A stretch of DNA of 41,944 nucleotides from NCBI GenBank assembly GCA_023409975.1, contig JAEYQO010000027.1:1-41944 (forward strand), in the 5' to 3' direction. The notes beneath the pieces are model-generated. The model saw only the letters and a program-made list of their open reading frames with translations. It searched no databases and was not told where the DNA came from. A program made the translations under genes and the position numbers. Shown one piece after another: positions 16,396-24,042 of this stretch (the first letter of the stretch is position 1; each line of letters opens with the position of its first letter). Source of the stretch: Bacteroidota bacterium. Lineage in GTDB: Bacteria; Bacteroidota; Bacteroidia; Chitinophagales; Chitinophagaceae.

Positions 16396-17340
16396 CTAAC
16401 GTCCTATATTTCTGTAAGTTCTGCGCCAGGAGTTGAACATGGCGAGCTTGGAGTACCAACCTTTTTGCAGTTTCTCAGACGCGTGACGGGACTGATCCGT
16501 TAAAATATGCTTGATGGCTGGTGGCCATGGCCCCTCCGAATATTGAAGAAGTTGCTCCTCATTACGGATGTTCATATTGCGCATCATACGCCACACTGCA
16601 TCGTAAACGATAATGTTGCGAAGCATGTCTGTACCGAATTTCTGGAGGAGGATTAAGGTTTCAGGTAATTCAACCCGGGGATTGTTCAGGCAGCTTTGTG
16701 TGGTCTGTACCTCACTGATCCCGATGTTAATCAGCGGCTCGTCAATCAGGACAGCCTGGTGCCCTTTCGCCATTACGCGCAAATAATAGTCGATGTCCAC
16801 CCTCCACTTCAATCGCAGGTCGTATTGTTCCTTAATACTCGCGTGAACCATGGTCACGGTGGGAGGTCCGATGATATTTTCGGCAAACAATATTTCAGGA
16901 TAACGATGTAGCAGCCGGGTCCAGAGATTATTTTTCCCGAATCGTTTTAGAGTCCTCCTTCCATCATCATACACAGCATAAAAACTGCTGTAAAGGAATG
17001 TTGTCCCATTCCGGGCGCTTTGAGCAAAACGCTTCAGGCTTTCCGGTCCGGAAAACCAATCATCATCGTGCATCATCTTAATCCACTCCCCGCGTGCTAA
17101 ACCGATATTGCGGTTCCAGTTTTCGCCCATGCTCACGGCTGGATTATTGCGATAATACCGGATCGGGAGATGGTTCTGACAGACTCGTACAAGTTGCTCC
17201 ACACTATCGTCATCACTGTTGTCGGTGATCACTACTTCAAAATCGCGAAATTGCTGGTCCGCAATACTGTCAAACAGACGCCGGAGCAGGTCAGCTCTTT
17301 TATAAGTGGGTACACAGATTGATATAAACGGTGATGACAT
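16396..17340 (-). CDS. Family 2 glycosyltransferase
   Basis: This 314-aa GT-A glycosyltransferase begins PFISICVPTYKRADLLRRLFDSI. The acidic DNSDDDS and the metal-binding MMHDDDWF (the DxD region, near residue 95) follow; R-x-D-I-D-YYLR downstream probably holds the catalytic region. It transfers a sugar from a nucleotide donor; the acceptor is unknown. I choose the ATG at 17340 because the fold starts there. A longer frame from a TTG at 17403 would overlap the preceding lipoprotein stop and adds a polar leader with no family signal. Cell-surface sugar genes lie just downstream (waaA), on the other strand. Confidence 0.85.
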   Translation of the reverse strand: MSSPFISICVPTYKRADLLRRLFDSIADQQFRDFEVVITDNSDDDSVEQLVRVCQNHLPIRYYRNNPAVSMGENWNRNIGLARGEWIKMMHDDDWFSGPESLKRFAQSARNGTTFLYSSFYAVYDDGRRTLKRFGKNNLWTRLLHRYPEILFAENIIGPPTVTMVHASIKEQYDLRLKWRVDIDYYLRVMAKGHQAVLIDEPLINIGISEVQTTQSCLNNPRVELPETLILLQKFGTDMLRNIIVYDAVWRMMRNMNIRNEEQLLQYSEGPWPPAIKHILTDQSRHASEKLQKGWYSKLAMFNSWRRTYRNIGR

Positions 17341-17399
17341 CAATGGCGTGCTTGCGCCAAAACTAACTGTTTTGGATCTCAGGTCAAAGTCAACAGTCG

Positions 17400-17843
17400 T
17401 CAATCAAAATAGTGAACAATACGACCCTTCACTTTCAAGCTGTCCTCGTCTTTCGCCCAGATTTCCGGCACTGTAATGTCCAGCTTTATTCCTTCAATTG
17501 TTACAATTGCCGTCTGCTCTTCAATTCCCGTGCTATAATATGCATCGTAAGAGCCCGGTAGAAAACCAATGACCTGGATCTCATTTTCCTCAGAAGGATA
17601 TCGGACAATCTTATAGTTGCCGGAAACAGAAGGAAGACTGTCGTAGAAGGTTACACCGAATGTTGTTTCCTCACCCACTGCCTGAATGGATTTGTCTCCA
17701 CTGATCGCAATGATGTCAGTCGTATAATCAGTACCATCTAATGTATAATGGCTCTGCTGCCTGTCAGGTTGGTCATTGTCTTTTTTGCAAGCTGCCAGTA
17801 AGAGAACTATCGCTGTGGGAATTGACCATAATAGACCTTTCAT
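17400..17843 (-). CDS. Small putative lipoprotein
   Basis: This 147-aa protein starts MKGLLWSIPTAIVLLLAACKKDND, a clear lipoprotein signal with lipobox LAAC and charged residues after the cysteine. The rest is beta-rich with no known domain. The start is set at 17843; a methionine six residues upstream is also possible. It precedes the glycosyltransferase on the same strand with about 60 bases between stop and the preferred start. Function unknown. Confidence 0.7.
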   Translation of the reverse strand: MKGLLWSIPTAIVLLLAACKKDNDQPDRQQSHYTLDGTDYTTDIIAISGDKSIQAVGEETTFGVTFYDSLPSVSGNYKIVRYPSEENEIQVIGFLPGSYDAYYSTGIEEQTAIVTIEGIKLDITVPEIWAKDEDSLKVKGRIVHYFD

Positions 17844-17905
17844 CCGTTCAGTTTTGACCAAAACTATGAAATCATCACCTGGTGAGGGGTGTAACCGTTT
17901 TCTAA

Positions 17906-18106
17906 TTATTTGGGACGAATGCCGTAACGGGCAGCTTCACATTCGTTGCAATAGGTTTTTCCATCACAACCCACGATTCCAGGGCAGTGTGCAGGGCAGG
18001 CACCGTCATGAACAATGGAGGAGTCATAACAAGGGTGCTTGCCCCCTGATTTGTCACAGGCAAGTAAACCAATAATAAGTCCGAAGATCAGAAGTAAGTG
18101 TTTCAT
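17906..18106 (-). CDS. Small Kazal-like Cys-rich lipoprotein
   Basis: This 66-aa protein has a lipobox (IIGLLAC) and then a cysteine-rich domain. The order of cysteines and the core CPGIVGCDGKTYCNECEA match the Kazal consensus C..V.GCDG.TY.N.C.A. Kazal domains are small serine protease inhibitors; Bacteroidota encode many short lipidated versions with unknown targets. Only about 40 residues follow the signal, so it is a single minimal domain. It is upstream of the small lipoprotein on the same strand and divergent from waaA, with under 100 bases between the start codons. Confidence 0.7.
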   Translation of the reverse strand: MKHLLLIFGLIIGLLACDKSGGKHPCYDSSIVHDGACPAHCPGIVGCDGKTYCNECEAARYGIRPK

Positions 18107-18191
18107 AAGATTTCTTTTTCAGGAGAATATATCAACTGACGAGCCAGGTTCGCAAAGCATTTGACAGTCTGAACAGGAATGACAAATAAAT

Positions 18192-18199
18192 TACCTTTG
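18192..18199 (+). promoter_or_regulatory. Bacteroidota -7 promoter motif (TACCTTTG)
   Basis: Perfect TAnnTTTG element only 5 bases before the GTG start of waaA. This would make the transcript nearly leaderless. The same TACCTTTG word precedes kdsA and the transaldolase-CBS gene. Confidence 0.45.
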
Positions 18200-18204
18200 A
18201 AGCC

Positions 18205-19473
18205 GTGTCGCTGCTCACCTACCATCTCTTCCTGGCTTTGTATCAACTGGCTGCAAGGATTGCTGCAATGTTTAACGTAAAAGCAGCAAAATGGGTGCAA
18301 GGGCGCCAGGGTTTGCTGAAAACTATAGAAGGCTCAGGCCTGAGAGCGGCTCGTCCTATCTGGATACATTGTGCTTCGGTGGGTGAGTTTGAACAGGCCC
18401 GCCCCCTGATAGAGGCCATCAAGAGCTCCCGGCCGGAACAAAAGCTAGTCGTCACTTTTTTTTCACCTTCAGGCTATGAGCTGCACAAGAATTATAGACT
18501 GGCTGATCATGTCTGGTATCTGCCTCTCGATGGTAACCGTCGCTCGGTGAAGTTCATACAGTATGTGAATCCAGGACTCGCCATTTTTATCAAATATGAG
18601 TTCTGGCATTACTACTTCAAAAGTCTCAGGAAAAGGGGCATTCCAACGGTGATCGCTTCAGCATCCTTCCGCAAAGAACAACCATTTTTCCAGTGGTATG
18701 GGGGCTTCTTTCGTCGGATGTTGCGGCAGGTTTCGCTGTTTTTTGTCCAGGACAAAGACTCAGCCGGGCTGCTGACATCCATCGGGATCGGATCAGGCAA
18801 GGTGCTGGTCACAGGGGATACACGCTACGATCGCGTCGCACAGATCGCCGCTTCGGCTCAGTCTTTTCCTTTGCTGGAAAGCTGGAAAGGTGCGGCGCCT
18901 CTGTTGATTGCAGGAAGTACCTGGCAGGATGATGAGCGGATTATTCACAATTGTCTTGATGTGCTGCCCCCGGACTGGAAACTGGTCGTAGCCCCTCATG
19001 AACTTCATCAGAGCAGGCTGAAGGAAGTAGTCATGCTTTTCGGAGCTGATACCATTCTCTATTCTGAATTGGAGGCAGGTGGAGGCGCACCGGGGAAGAG
19101 AGTACTGATCATCGACAACATGGGAATGCTTTCCAGTCTATACAAGTATGGTCAGATCGCATTTGTCGGAGGTGGGTTTCAGAAGGGGGGCATCCACAAT
19201 ACGCTTGAACCCGCAGTGTTTGGTTTACCCGTTCTTTTTGGTCCGGTCTATACCAAATTCGTGGACGCCGTAAGATTGAAACACCAGGGCTTCGGATTTC
19301 CTGTAAAAGATGAGGCCGAATACAGGAGGGTATTTCAGGGGCTGATAGCTGATCCCGGGGCACTGGCCGATCTGCAGAAAAGCTTACGGGCCTACATGCA
19401 GCAAAACCTGGGCGCCACCCGGCAAATACTTGAAAGCCTGGAGTCGTTGATGCCTTCTGGAAGGGAGTACTGA
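18205..19473 (+). CDS. waaA: Kdo transferase (3-deoxy-D-manno-octulosonic acid transferase)
   Basis: This 422-aa GT30 enzyme has an N-terminal membrane-anchoring helix, the signature IWIHCASVGEFEQARPLIEA near residue 52, and the C-terminal nucleotide-binding segment VGGGFQKGGIHNTLEPAVFG. It transfers Kdo, or possibly 8-amino-Kdo, from its CMP-activated form to lipid A precursor at the inner membrane. The start is a GTG; the family's usual N-terminus (LLTYHLFLALYQLAARIAA) begins right there, so it is preferred over the ATG 21 codons later. kdnA and kdnB follow on the same strand, which links this transferase to 8-amino-Kdo. Confidence 0.92.
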   Translation: MSLLTYHLFLALYQLAARIAAMFNVKAAKWVQGRQGLLKTIEGSGLRAARPIWIHCASVGEFEQARPLIEAIKSSRPEQKLVVTFFSPSGYELHKNYRLADHVWYLPLDGNRRSVKFIQYVNPGLAIFIKYEFWHYYFKSLRKRGIPTVIASASFRKEQPFFQWYGGFFRRMLRQVSLFFVQDKDSAGLLTSIGIGSGKVLVTGDTRYDRVAQIAASAQSFPLLESWKGAAPLLIAGSTWQDDERIIHNCLDVLPPDWKLVVAPHELHQSRLKEVVMLFGADTILYSELEAGGGAPGKRVLIIDNMGMLSSLYKYGQIAFVGGGFQKGGIHNTLEPAVFGLPVLFGPVYTKFVDAVRLKHQGFGFPVKDEAEYRRVFQGLIADPGALADLQKSLRAYMQQNLGATRQILESLESLMPSGREY

Positions 19474-19520
19474 CCCTTTGTCCAACCGGTGGATGCCTCC
19501 GGCGCCATCATCCAATTTCT

Positions 19521-19528
19521 TACTTTTG
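19521..19528 (+). promoter_or_regulatory. Bacteroidota -7 promoter motif (TACTTTTG)
   Basis: Perfect TAnnTTTG match 19 bases before the ATG of kdnA. kdnA-kdnB may therefore have their own promoter in addition to read-through from waaA. Confidence 0.45.
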
Positions 19529-19547
19529 CCATCTAAAATTTTTCTCC

Positions 19548-20756
19548 ATGCCTGGAACAGAACTATTCGGCGCTGAAGAGCGGAAAGAAGTCAATGATGT
19601 ACTGGAAACCGGAATCCTTTTTCGTTATGGTCATGATGCTCAGCGTAACGGGCATTGGAAAGCCAGAGAATTTGAAGATGAAGTGAAAAAGATCACCGGT
19701 GCGAGGTTCGCCCACGCGGTAAGCAGCGGCTCAACTGCAGTTGCAACAGCGCTGGCCGCATCAGGCATCGGAGCGGGAGATGAAGTGATCGTTCCTCCAT
19801 TTACCTTTATTGCTACTATTGAGGCAGTCCTGTTTGTTGGGGCACTGCCGGTTTTTGCTGAAATCGATGAAACGCTTTGCCTGAGTGCAGAAGGGATCGA
19901 AAAGGCAATTACACCTAAAACGAAAGGAATCTGCCTTGTTCATATGTGTGGTGGCATGGCTGATATGGATGCCATCATGGAGGTTGTAAAAAGGCATAAT
20001 CTGATTCTTGTCGAAGACGCTGGACAGGCTTTCGCAGCTACCTACAGAGGTAAAGCAACGGGTTTGTTCGGGAAAGCCGGAAGTTATTCTTTCGACTTTT
20101 TCAAGATCGCCACAGCAGGGGAAGGTGGGGTCATGGTGACAGATGATGAAGAGCTATACAAAGTTGCTGACTGTTATTCTGATCACGGTCATAATCATGA
20201 GGGTAACAACAGAGGAATGGAACAACATCCTGTACTGGGTTTCAATTACCGTATCGGAGAGCTTAATGCTGCTGTAGGAGTGGCTCAAACACGTAAAGTG
20301 CCACATATTCTTCAGGTCAACCGTCAGTACAAGAATCTACTGGTAAACGAGCTGTCGAAAACTGAGGGCATCGGATTTGCCCGCCTTGCAGATCCTGAGG
20401 GAGATTCGGCCACATTTCTGAATCTACTGCTGCCAGATCCCAATGCAGCCAGGCGAACGGTAGACGAGCTCAATAAAGCGGGTATCGGAGGCTTCAACTA
20501 CTGGTTTACCAATATGTACCATTTTATCAATCAGTGGGATCATCTAAAGAACATGCAGACTGCTTCCCTGCTCCCTGTCCAGCTTCTGGGAGCGCCTCAG
20601 GACTATAAGAATCTGGAACTTCCAAAATCACAGGATGTAGTAGGTCGTCTCATTTCCTTCGGTATCCGTTGCACGTGGACAGAAGACGAGGTGCGTCAGC
20701 TTGCAAAGTCGATCGGCGATTGTGTTACCAAAGCTTTGAACCCAGTTAACGCATAA
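19548..20756 (+). CDS. kdnA: DegT/DnrJ-type aminotransferase, likely KdnA (8-amino-3,8-dideoxy-manno-octulosonate transaminase)
   Basis: This 402-aa PLP-dependent sugar aminotransferase has the cofactor segment FAHAVSSGSTAVATALAASG, the conserved EDAGQAFAA and the Schiff-base lysine in SFDFFKIATAGEGG (about residue 186). DegT family members aminate many nucleotide or free sugars. The immediate partner here is an iron-type alcohol dehydrogenase, and waaA precedes both. That pairing matches the kdnA-kdnB pathway known from Shewanella, in which KdnB oxidises C8 of Kdo and KdnA aminates the aldehyde to give 8-amino-Kdo. The family is certain; the specific role rests on context. Confidence 0.85.
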   Translation: MPGTELFGAEERKEVNDVLETGILFRYGHDAQRNGHWKAREFEDEVKKITGARFAHAVSSGSTAVATALAASGIGAGDEVIVPPFTFIATIEAVLFVGALPVFAEIDETLCLSAEGIEKAITPKTKGICLVHMCGGMADMDAIMEVVKRHNLILVEDAGQAFAATYRGKATGLFGKAGSYSFDFFKIATAGEGGVMVTDDEELYKVADCYSDHGHNHEGNNRGMEQHPVLGFNYRIGELNAAVGVAQTRKVPHILQVNRQYKNLLVNELSKTEGIGFARLADPEGDSATFLNLLLPDPNAARRTVDELNKAGIGGFNYWFTNMYHFINQWDHLKNMQTASLLPVQLLGAPQDYKNLELPKSQDVVGRLISFGIRCTWTEDEVRQLAKSIGDCVTKALNPVNA

Positions 20757-20782
20757 AGATTCATCTTCAAACCAGTTTTTCA

Positions 20783-21862
20783 GTGCACAAGAACTTTAAG
20801 AATATAGAAAAGGTCGAATTTGGAAGGGGCAGCTTTTCGATGCTGGATAACATCATTGAACCTGTTCGTAATGAGAACAAGGGCTTTTTCGTATTTCTCG
20901 TAGACCATTACTTTAAAGGAAAGGATCTTGAACGACGTATCCCTGCGAAATCCGAAGATGTGGTCCATTTTATTGATGTAGATCCCTGCGAGCCTACCAC
21001 AGAGCAGATCGACAGTTTGAGGGATGAGATTTTGTTCAGGAAAGGACTGCCTTCCGGGGTCGTAGGCATTGGCGGCGGGTCCATTATGGACATCGCTAAG
21101 GCTATCTCCCTTATGTTCACCAATGAAGGCTCCTCCTGTCTCTATCAGGGACTGAATCTCGTGAAGCAGCCAGGTATCTACCATCTGGGTGTTCCAACCA
21201 TTTCCGGTACTGGCGCCGAGGTGTCGATGACGGCGGTGCTTACAGGTCCGGAGAAGAAGCTGGGTCTTAAATGTGAGTGGACTGTTTTCAATCAGGTTAT
21301 TCTTGATCCGGAGCTTATCGCTTCCGTTCCCCGTGACAAGTGGTTTTATACAGGGATGGACACTTATATCCATTGCATCGAATCCGAAACCGGTCTTCTT
21401 AATAATGCTTTCAGTCATGCCTATGCCGAGCAATCACTGAAGCTATGCCGGGAAGTTTTTCTTGGTGAGCATTCCGGGCAAACCCCTGAGAATGATGATA
21501 AGCTGATGGTGGCTTCGCTCATGGGCGGGTTGTCTCTTACCTATTCGGAGGTGGGTGTCTGTCACGCGTTGTCGTATGGGTTGTCCAAGATTCTGGGTGA
21601 AAAACATTGTTATGCGAACTGTATAGCCTTCCAACATCTGGAAGACTACTATCCAACCGGTTTAAGCGAGTTCCGGCAGATGCTGGATCATCATAAGGTG
21701 GCTCTGCCTCAGGGATTGAGTAAAAGCTGGACGGAAGATCAAATCACAGCCATGGCGCAGGTGGCTTACAATCTGCCGCATATGTGGAACCATGCCATCG
21801 GCCCCGACTGGCAGGAGAAGGTTTCCGTAGACACTATCAAAGAACTGTATCGCAGAATGTAA
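20783..21862 (+). CDS. kdnB: Iron-containing alcohol dehydrogenase, likely KdnB (Kdo 8-oxidase)
   Basis: This 359-aa group III alcohol dehydrogenase has the nucleotide-binding GVVGIGGGSIMDIAKAIS near residue 95, PTISGTGAEVSMTAV, and metal ligands in GMDTYIHCIES, GVCHALSYGL and HMWNHAIG. In Shewanella, KdnB oxidises the C8 hydroxyl of Kdo before transamination by KdnA. Gene order and distance (26 bases after kdnA) support that role. The start is GTG. The next gene begins 1 base after the stop, so the three genes form one operon. Confidence 0.85.
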   Translation: MHKNFKNIEKVEFGRGSFSMLDNIIEPVRNENKGFFVFLVDHYFKGKDLERRIPAKSEDVVHFIDVDPCEPTTEQIDSLRDEILFRKGLPSGVVGIGGGSIMDIAKAISLMFTNEGSSCLYQGLNLVKQPGIYHLGVPTISGTGAEVSMTAVLTGPEKKLGLKCEWTVFNQVILDPELIASVPRDKWFYTGMDTYIHCIESETGLLNNAFSHAYAEQSLKLCREVFLGEHSGQTPENDDKLMVASLMGGLSLTYSEVGVCHALSYGLSKILGEKHCYANCIAFQHLEDYYPTGLSEFRQMLDHHKVALPQGLSKSWTEDQITAMAQVAYNLPHMWNHAIGPDWQEKVSVDTIKELYRRM

Positions 21863-21863
21863 C

Positions 21864-22550
21864 TTGACTTTAGCCGATAACATCCTTCAGTACTATCAGG
21901 AACTGGATTTCACGGGTGAACTTCCGGAAGGGATTGAGATCATGAATCCTTTCCGGGAGGACCCGCAGATTATGCGGATAGCTTTAGCATTTTACCGCCG
22001 GTTTTATTCCGATCATTCAAACAGGAAGCTGATCCTTGGCATCAATCCCGGCCGTCTGGGAGCAGGAGCGACCGGGATCCCGTTTACAGATCCGAAGAGA
22101 CTCATCAAATTCCTGGGTATTCCTTTCGAAGGTCCGCAACTGCATGAACCGTCTTCCGTATTCATTTATGAGGTGATTCAGGCCTATGGCGGTGTGGAGG
22201 CATTCTACCGGGATTGCTATATCAATTCTATGGTACCACTTGGCTTCGTGAATACGGAGTCCTCAGGAAAGCGGGTGAATTACAATTATTATGATAATCC
22301 TGAATTGCTGAAGGCCGTAAAGTCCTTTGTTATCTGGAATATCAAAAAACAAAAAGAGCTGCTTGGCGGTACCCGCCGCTGCATCTGTCTTGGGGCAGGA
22401 AAGAATCTTCAGCAGTTACGTAAGCTTAATCAGGAACATCAATTATTCGATGAGATACTCTCCCTGGAGCATCCGCGATACATCATGCAGTATCAACAAA
22501 AAAGGAAGCAGGTGTATATAGAAAAATACCTTCAGGTATTGCGCGGGTAA
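21864..22550 (+). CDS. SMUG2-like uracil-DNA glycosylase family protein (DUF4918)
   Basis: This 228-aa protein has the UDG-fold motif A LILGINPGRLGAGATGIPFTD (near residue 56) and a motif B-like LEHPRYIMQY near the C-terminus. This matches the bacterial SMUG2/DUF4918 branch, which excises uracil and related bases from DNA. A TTG start at 21864 is used because the frame opens directly after the kdnB stop and no ATG fits. Its place at the end of the waaA-kdnA-kdnB run has no obvious functional logic and is probably simple co-transcription. Confidence 0.8.
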   Translation: MTLADNILQYYQELDFTGELPEGIEIMNPFREDPQIMRIALAFYRRFYSDHSNRKLILGINPGRLGAGATGIPFTDPKRLIKFLGIPFEGPQLHEPSSVFIYEVIQAYGGVEAFYRDCYINSMVPLGFVNTESSGKRVNYNYYDNPELLKAVKSFVIWNIKKQKELLGGTRRCICLGAGKNLQQLRKLNQEHQLFDEILSLEHPRYIMQYQQKRKQVYIEKYLQVLRG

Positions 22551-22603
22551 TCCAGTGCATATGATTTAATTGTCTAATTTAGGAGCTGTCAATTCCAGTA
22601 CCG

Positions 22604-23035
22604 ATGAAAAAGCTTTTCAATGTTTTGCTTTTACTTACCTCTTTGATAGGGTTCATGGAATGGAGTGGGGGCAATGCCGCGTTTCTGTTTCAGGTGGAAA
22701 TGGATCTCTTTTTCGGTGGGAAGGCCAATGAGGATAGTCTTGCTCATCCTTTGGTCCTTCTACCGCTGTTGGGACAAATGCTGTTATTGTTCACACTCGT
22801 ACGCAGGAAATCGTCTGATCGGCTAAGTTATATCGGTCTGGCTTGTCTTAGCCTGATCATGCTCATGCTACTTTTGATCGGAATGTTGCAAATGAATTGG
22901 AAGATGATTTCAGGTGCACTGCCGTTTGTAGTGACTGCTATCTTCAAGATACGTTACGATATCAAAATCCGTAGAACAAAGAGACTGGCGTTAGCAACAA
23001 CGCCGGAAGAATGTTCTTCCGGCGTTGATCATTAG
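22604..23035 (+). CDS. Small integral membrane protein, unknown
   Basis: This 143-aa protein has four likely membrane segments (about residues 3-20, 47-66, 72-95 and 98-116), then a short basic tail. I do not recognise the family. Start codon ATG at 22604 gives an N-terminal MKKLF leader-like helix. The last 12 codons include a perfect 13-bp palindrome (22999-23026) reaching almost to the stop. The gene is convergent with a minus-strand secreted protein 10 bases away. Confidence 0.6.
   Translation: MKKLFNVLLLLTSLIGFMEWSGGNAAFLFQVEMDLFFGGKANEDSLAHPLVLLPLLGQMLLLFTLVRRKSSDRLSYIGLACLSLIMLMLLLIGMLQMNWKMISGALPFVVTAIFKIRYDIKIRRTKRLALATTPEECSSGVDH
22999..23026. terminator. Strong hairpin at the 3' end of the small membrane protein gene
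   Basis: AACGCCGGAAGAA pairs perfectly with TTCTTCCGGCGTT across a two-base centre. It lies inside the last codons of the plus-strand gene and between two convergent genes. T-runs follow only after about 15 bases, so it may be an RNA-stabilising hairpin and not a true intrinsic terminator. Confidence 0.5.
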
Positions 23036-23045
23036 CATTACGTTT

Positions 23046-24005
23046 TTAGCTTTTACCGTACTTCTTCGCTGCTTTTACCGCACAGGCTTCCATTTCGTTA
23101 TAGAAACGATCGGCGAAACAACTGAAGATAGTTCCGATACCCTGCAATTGAGCCGGCTTTTTCTCCTGTTTCTTATATCGTACTATGTGCAGTGGTTTCT
23201 TGAACATCAGGTCGCCTGAGGCGAACACCTGGCCAGCATACCAGCCGGTACCCAGCTTCTGCCCTACATATTTTTTGTCCTGACGGGGAATGGGATTTGG
23301 TGCGTTCAATACCATTTTAATTCCTGAAATGTAAACATCCGTTGCATTGGTACTCAGGTCGATTCCTATGTGCAGCACGCCATCCACCCCCAGTTTTGAT
23401 GCCAATACGGACCCCATCGATTCAGCCCGTAAATAATCTTTGGCAGCCCCGGCATCAAAGATCCTGTATCCATCTGCCGTGACTGTGACTTTCGCATCAC
23501 CTTTTTCGAGTCCGCTGATGAAGTTGCCCATCCTGGAGATTTCTGGTTGAAAATTTTTGTAGAAAGCTTTCTTTTCTGGTGTGTTAAGAAATTGATCCGG
23601 GGTTAGCAATACCACCCCTCTCTGTTTGAAAGCTGCACGCAGGTCGTCAAGTCCTTCCCTAAGAATTTCGTTTGCCAACAAATTCCCACCCTCGGCAGAG
23701 ATCCAGTATTGGTCGGTATACACAAAGCTGCCGATTTTTGAAACATCTGTTGCCCCCTCGTCAAAGACATAGACTGTTACGAGCGCAATCGTATCCGGGA
23801 GCTGCGTCTTCGAAAAGATCAAAGGATTTTTCCCATGGCCGTCTTCGTAACTTTTTGCGGTGGTTGGCTGACTGCCGGCCGGCATCTGAATGCTTTTCAT
23901 GATCTCATCCCTGCTGTTTTTTTCGACATATTCAGGGAGTGTTTTTTGGGCGAAGGCTGCGAGTTGCAGCAGGAGCATAAGGCCCAGCGTAGCGAACTTT
24001 TTCAT
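23046..24005 (-). CDS. Secreted protein, unknown
   Basis: This 319-aa protein has a signal peptide (MKKFATLGLMLLLQLAAFAQK). The mature part is alpha/beta with no transmembrane helix. It shows repeated short segments such as LASKLGVDGVLHIGIDLS and a basic C-terminus (AVKAAKKYGK). I choose the ATG at 24005 because the signal sequence begins there; a longer frame upstream runs into the spacer. It follows a T9SS-sorted BNR-type protein on the same strand, but no shared function is evident. I do not recognise a family. Confidence 0.65.
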   Translation of the reverse strand: MKKFATLGLMLLLQLAAFAQKTLPEYVEKNSRDEIMKSIQMPAGSQPTTAKSYEDGHGKNPLIFSKTQLPDTIALVTVYVFDEGATDVSKIGSFVYTDQYWISAEGGNLLANEILREGLDDLRAAFKQRGVVLLTPDQFLNTPEKKAFYKNFQPEISRMGNFISGLEKGDAKVTVTADGYRIFDAGAAKDYLRAESMGSVLASKLGVDGVLHIGIDLSTNATDVYISGIKMVLNAPNPIPRQDKKYVGQKLGTGWYAGQVFASGDLMFKKPLHIVRYKKQEKKPAQLQGIGTIFSCFADRFYNEMEACAVKAAKKYGKS

Positions 24006-24042
24006 TAAATCGTTTTTTAAGTCACGTTTGAAATGCGCATGT

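Noticed and set aside
20780..21433. 217-aa minus-strand ORF
   Set aside because: Shadow of kdnB, which has all expected metal and nucleotide motifs.
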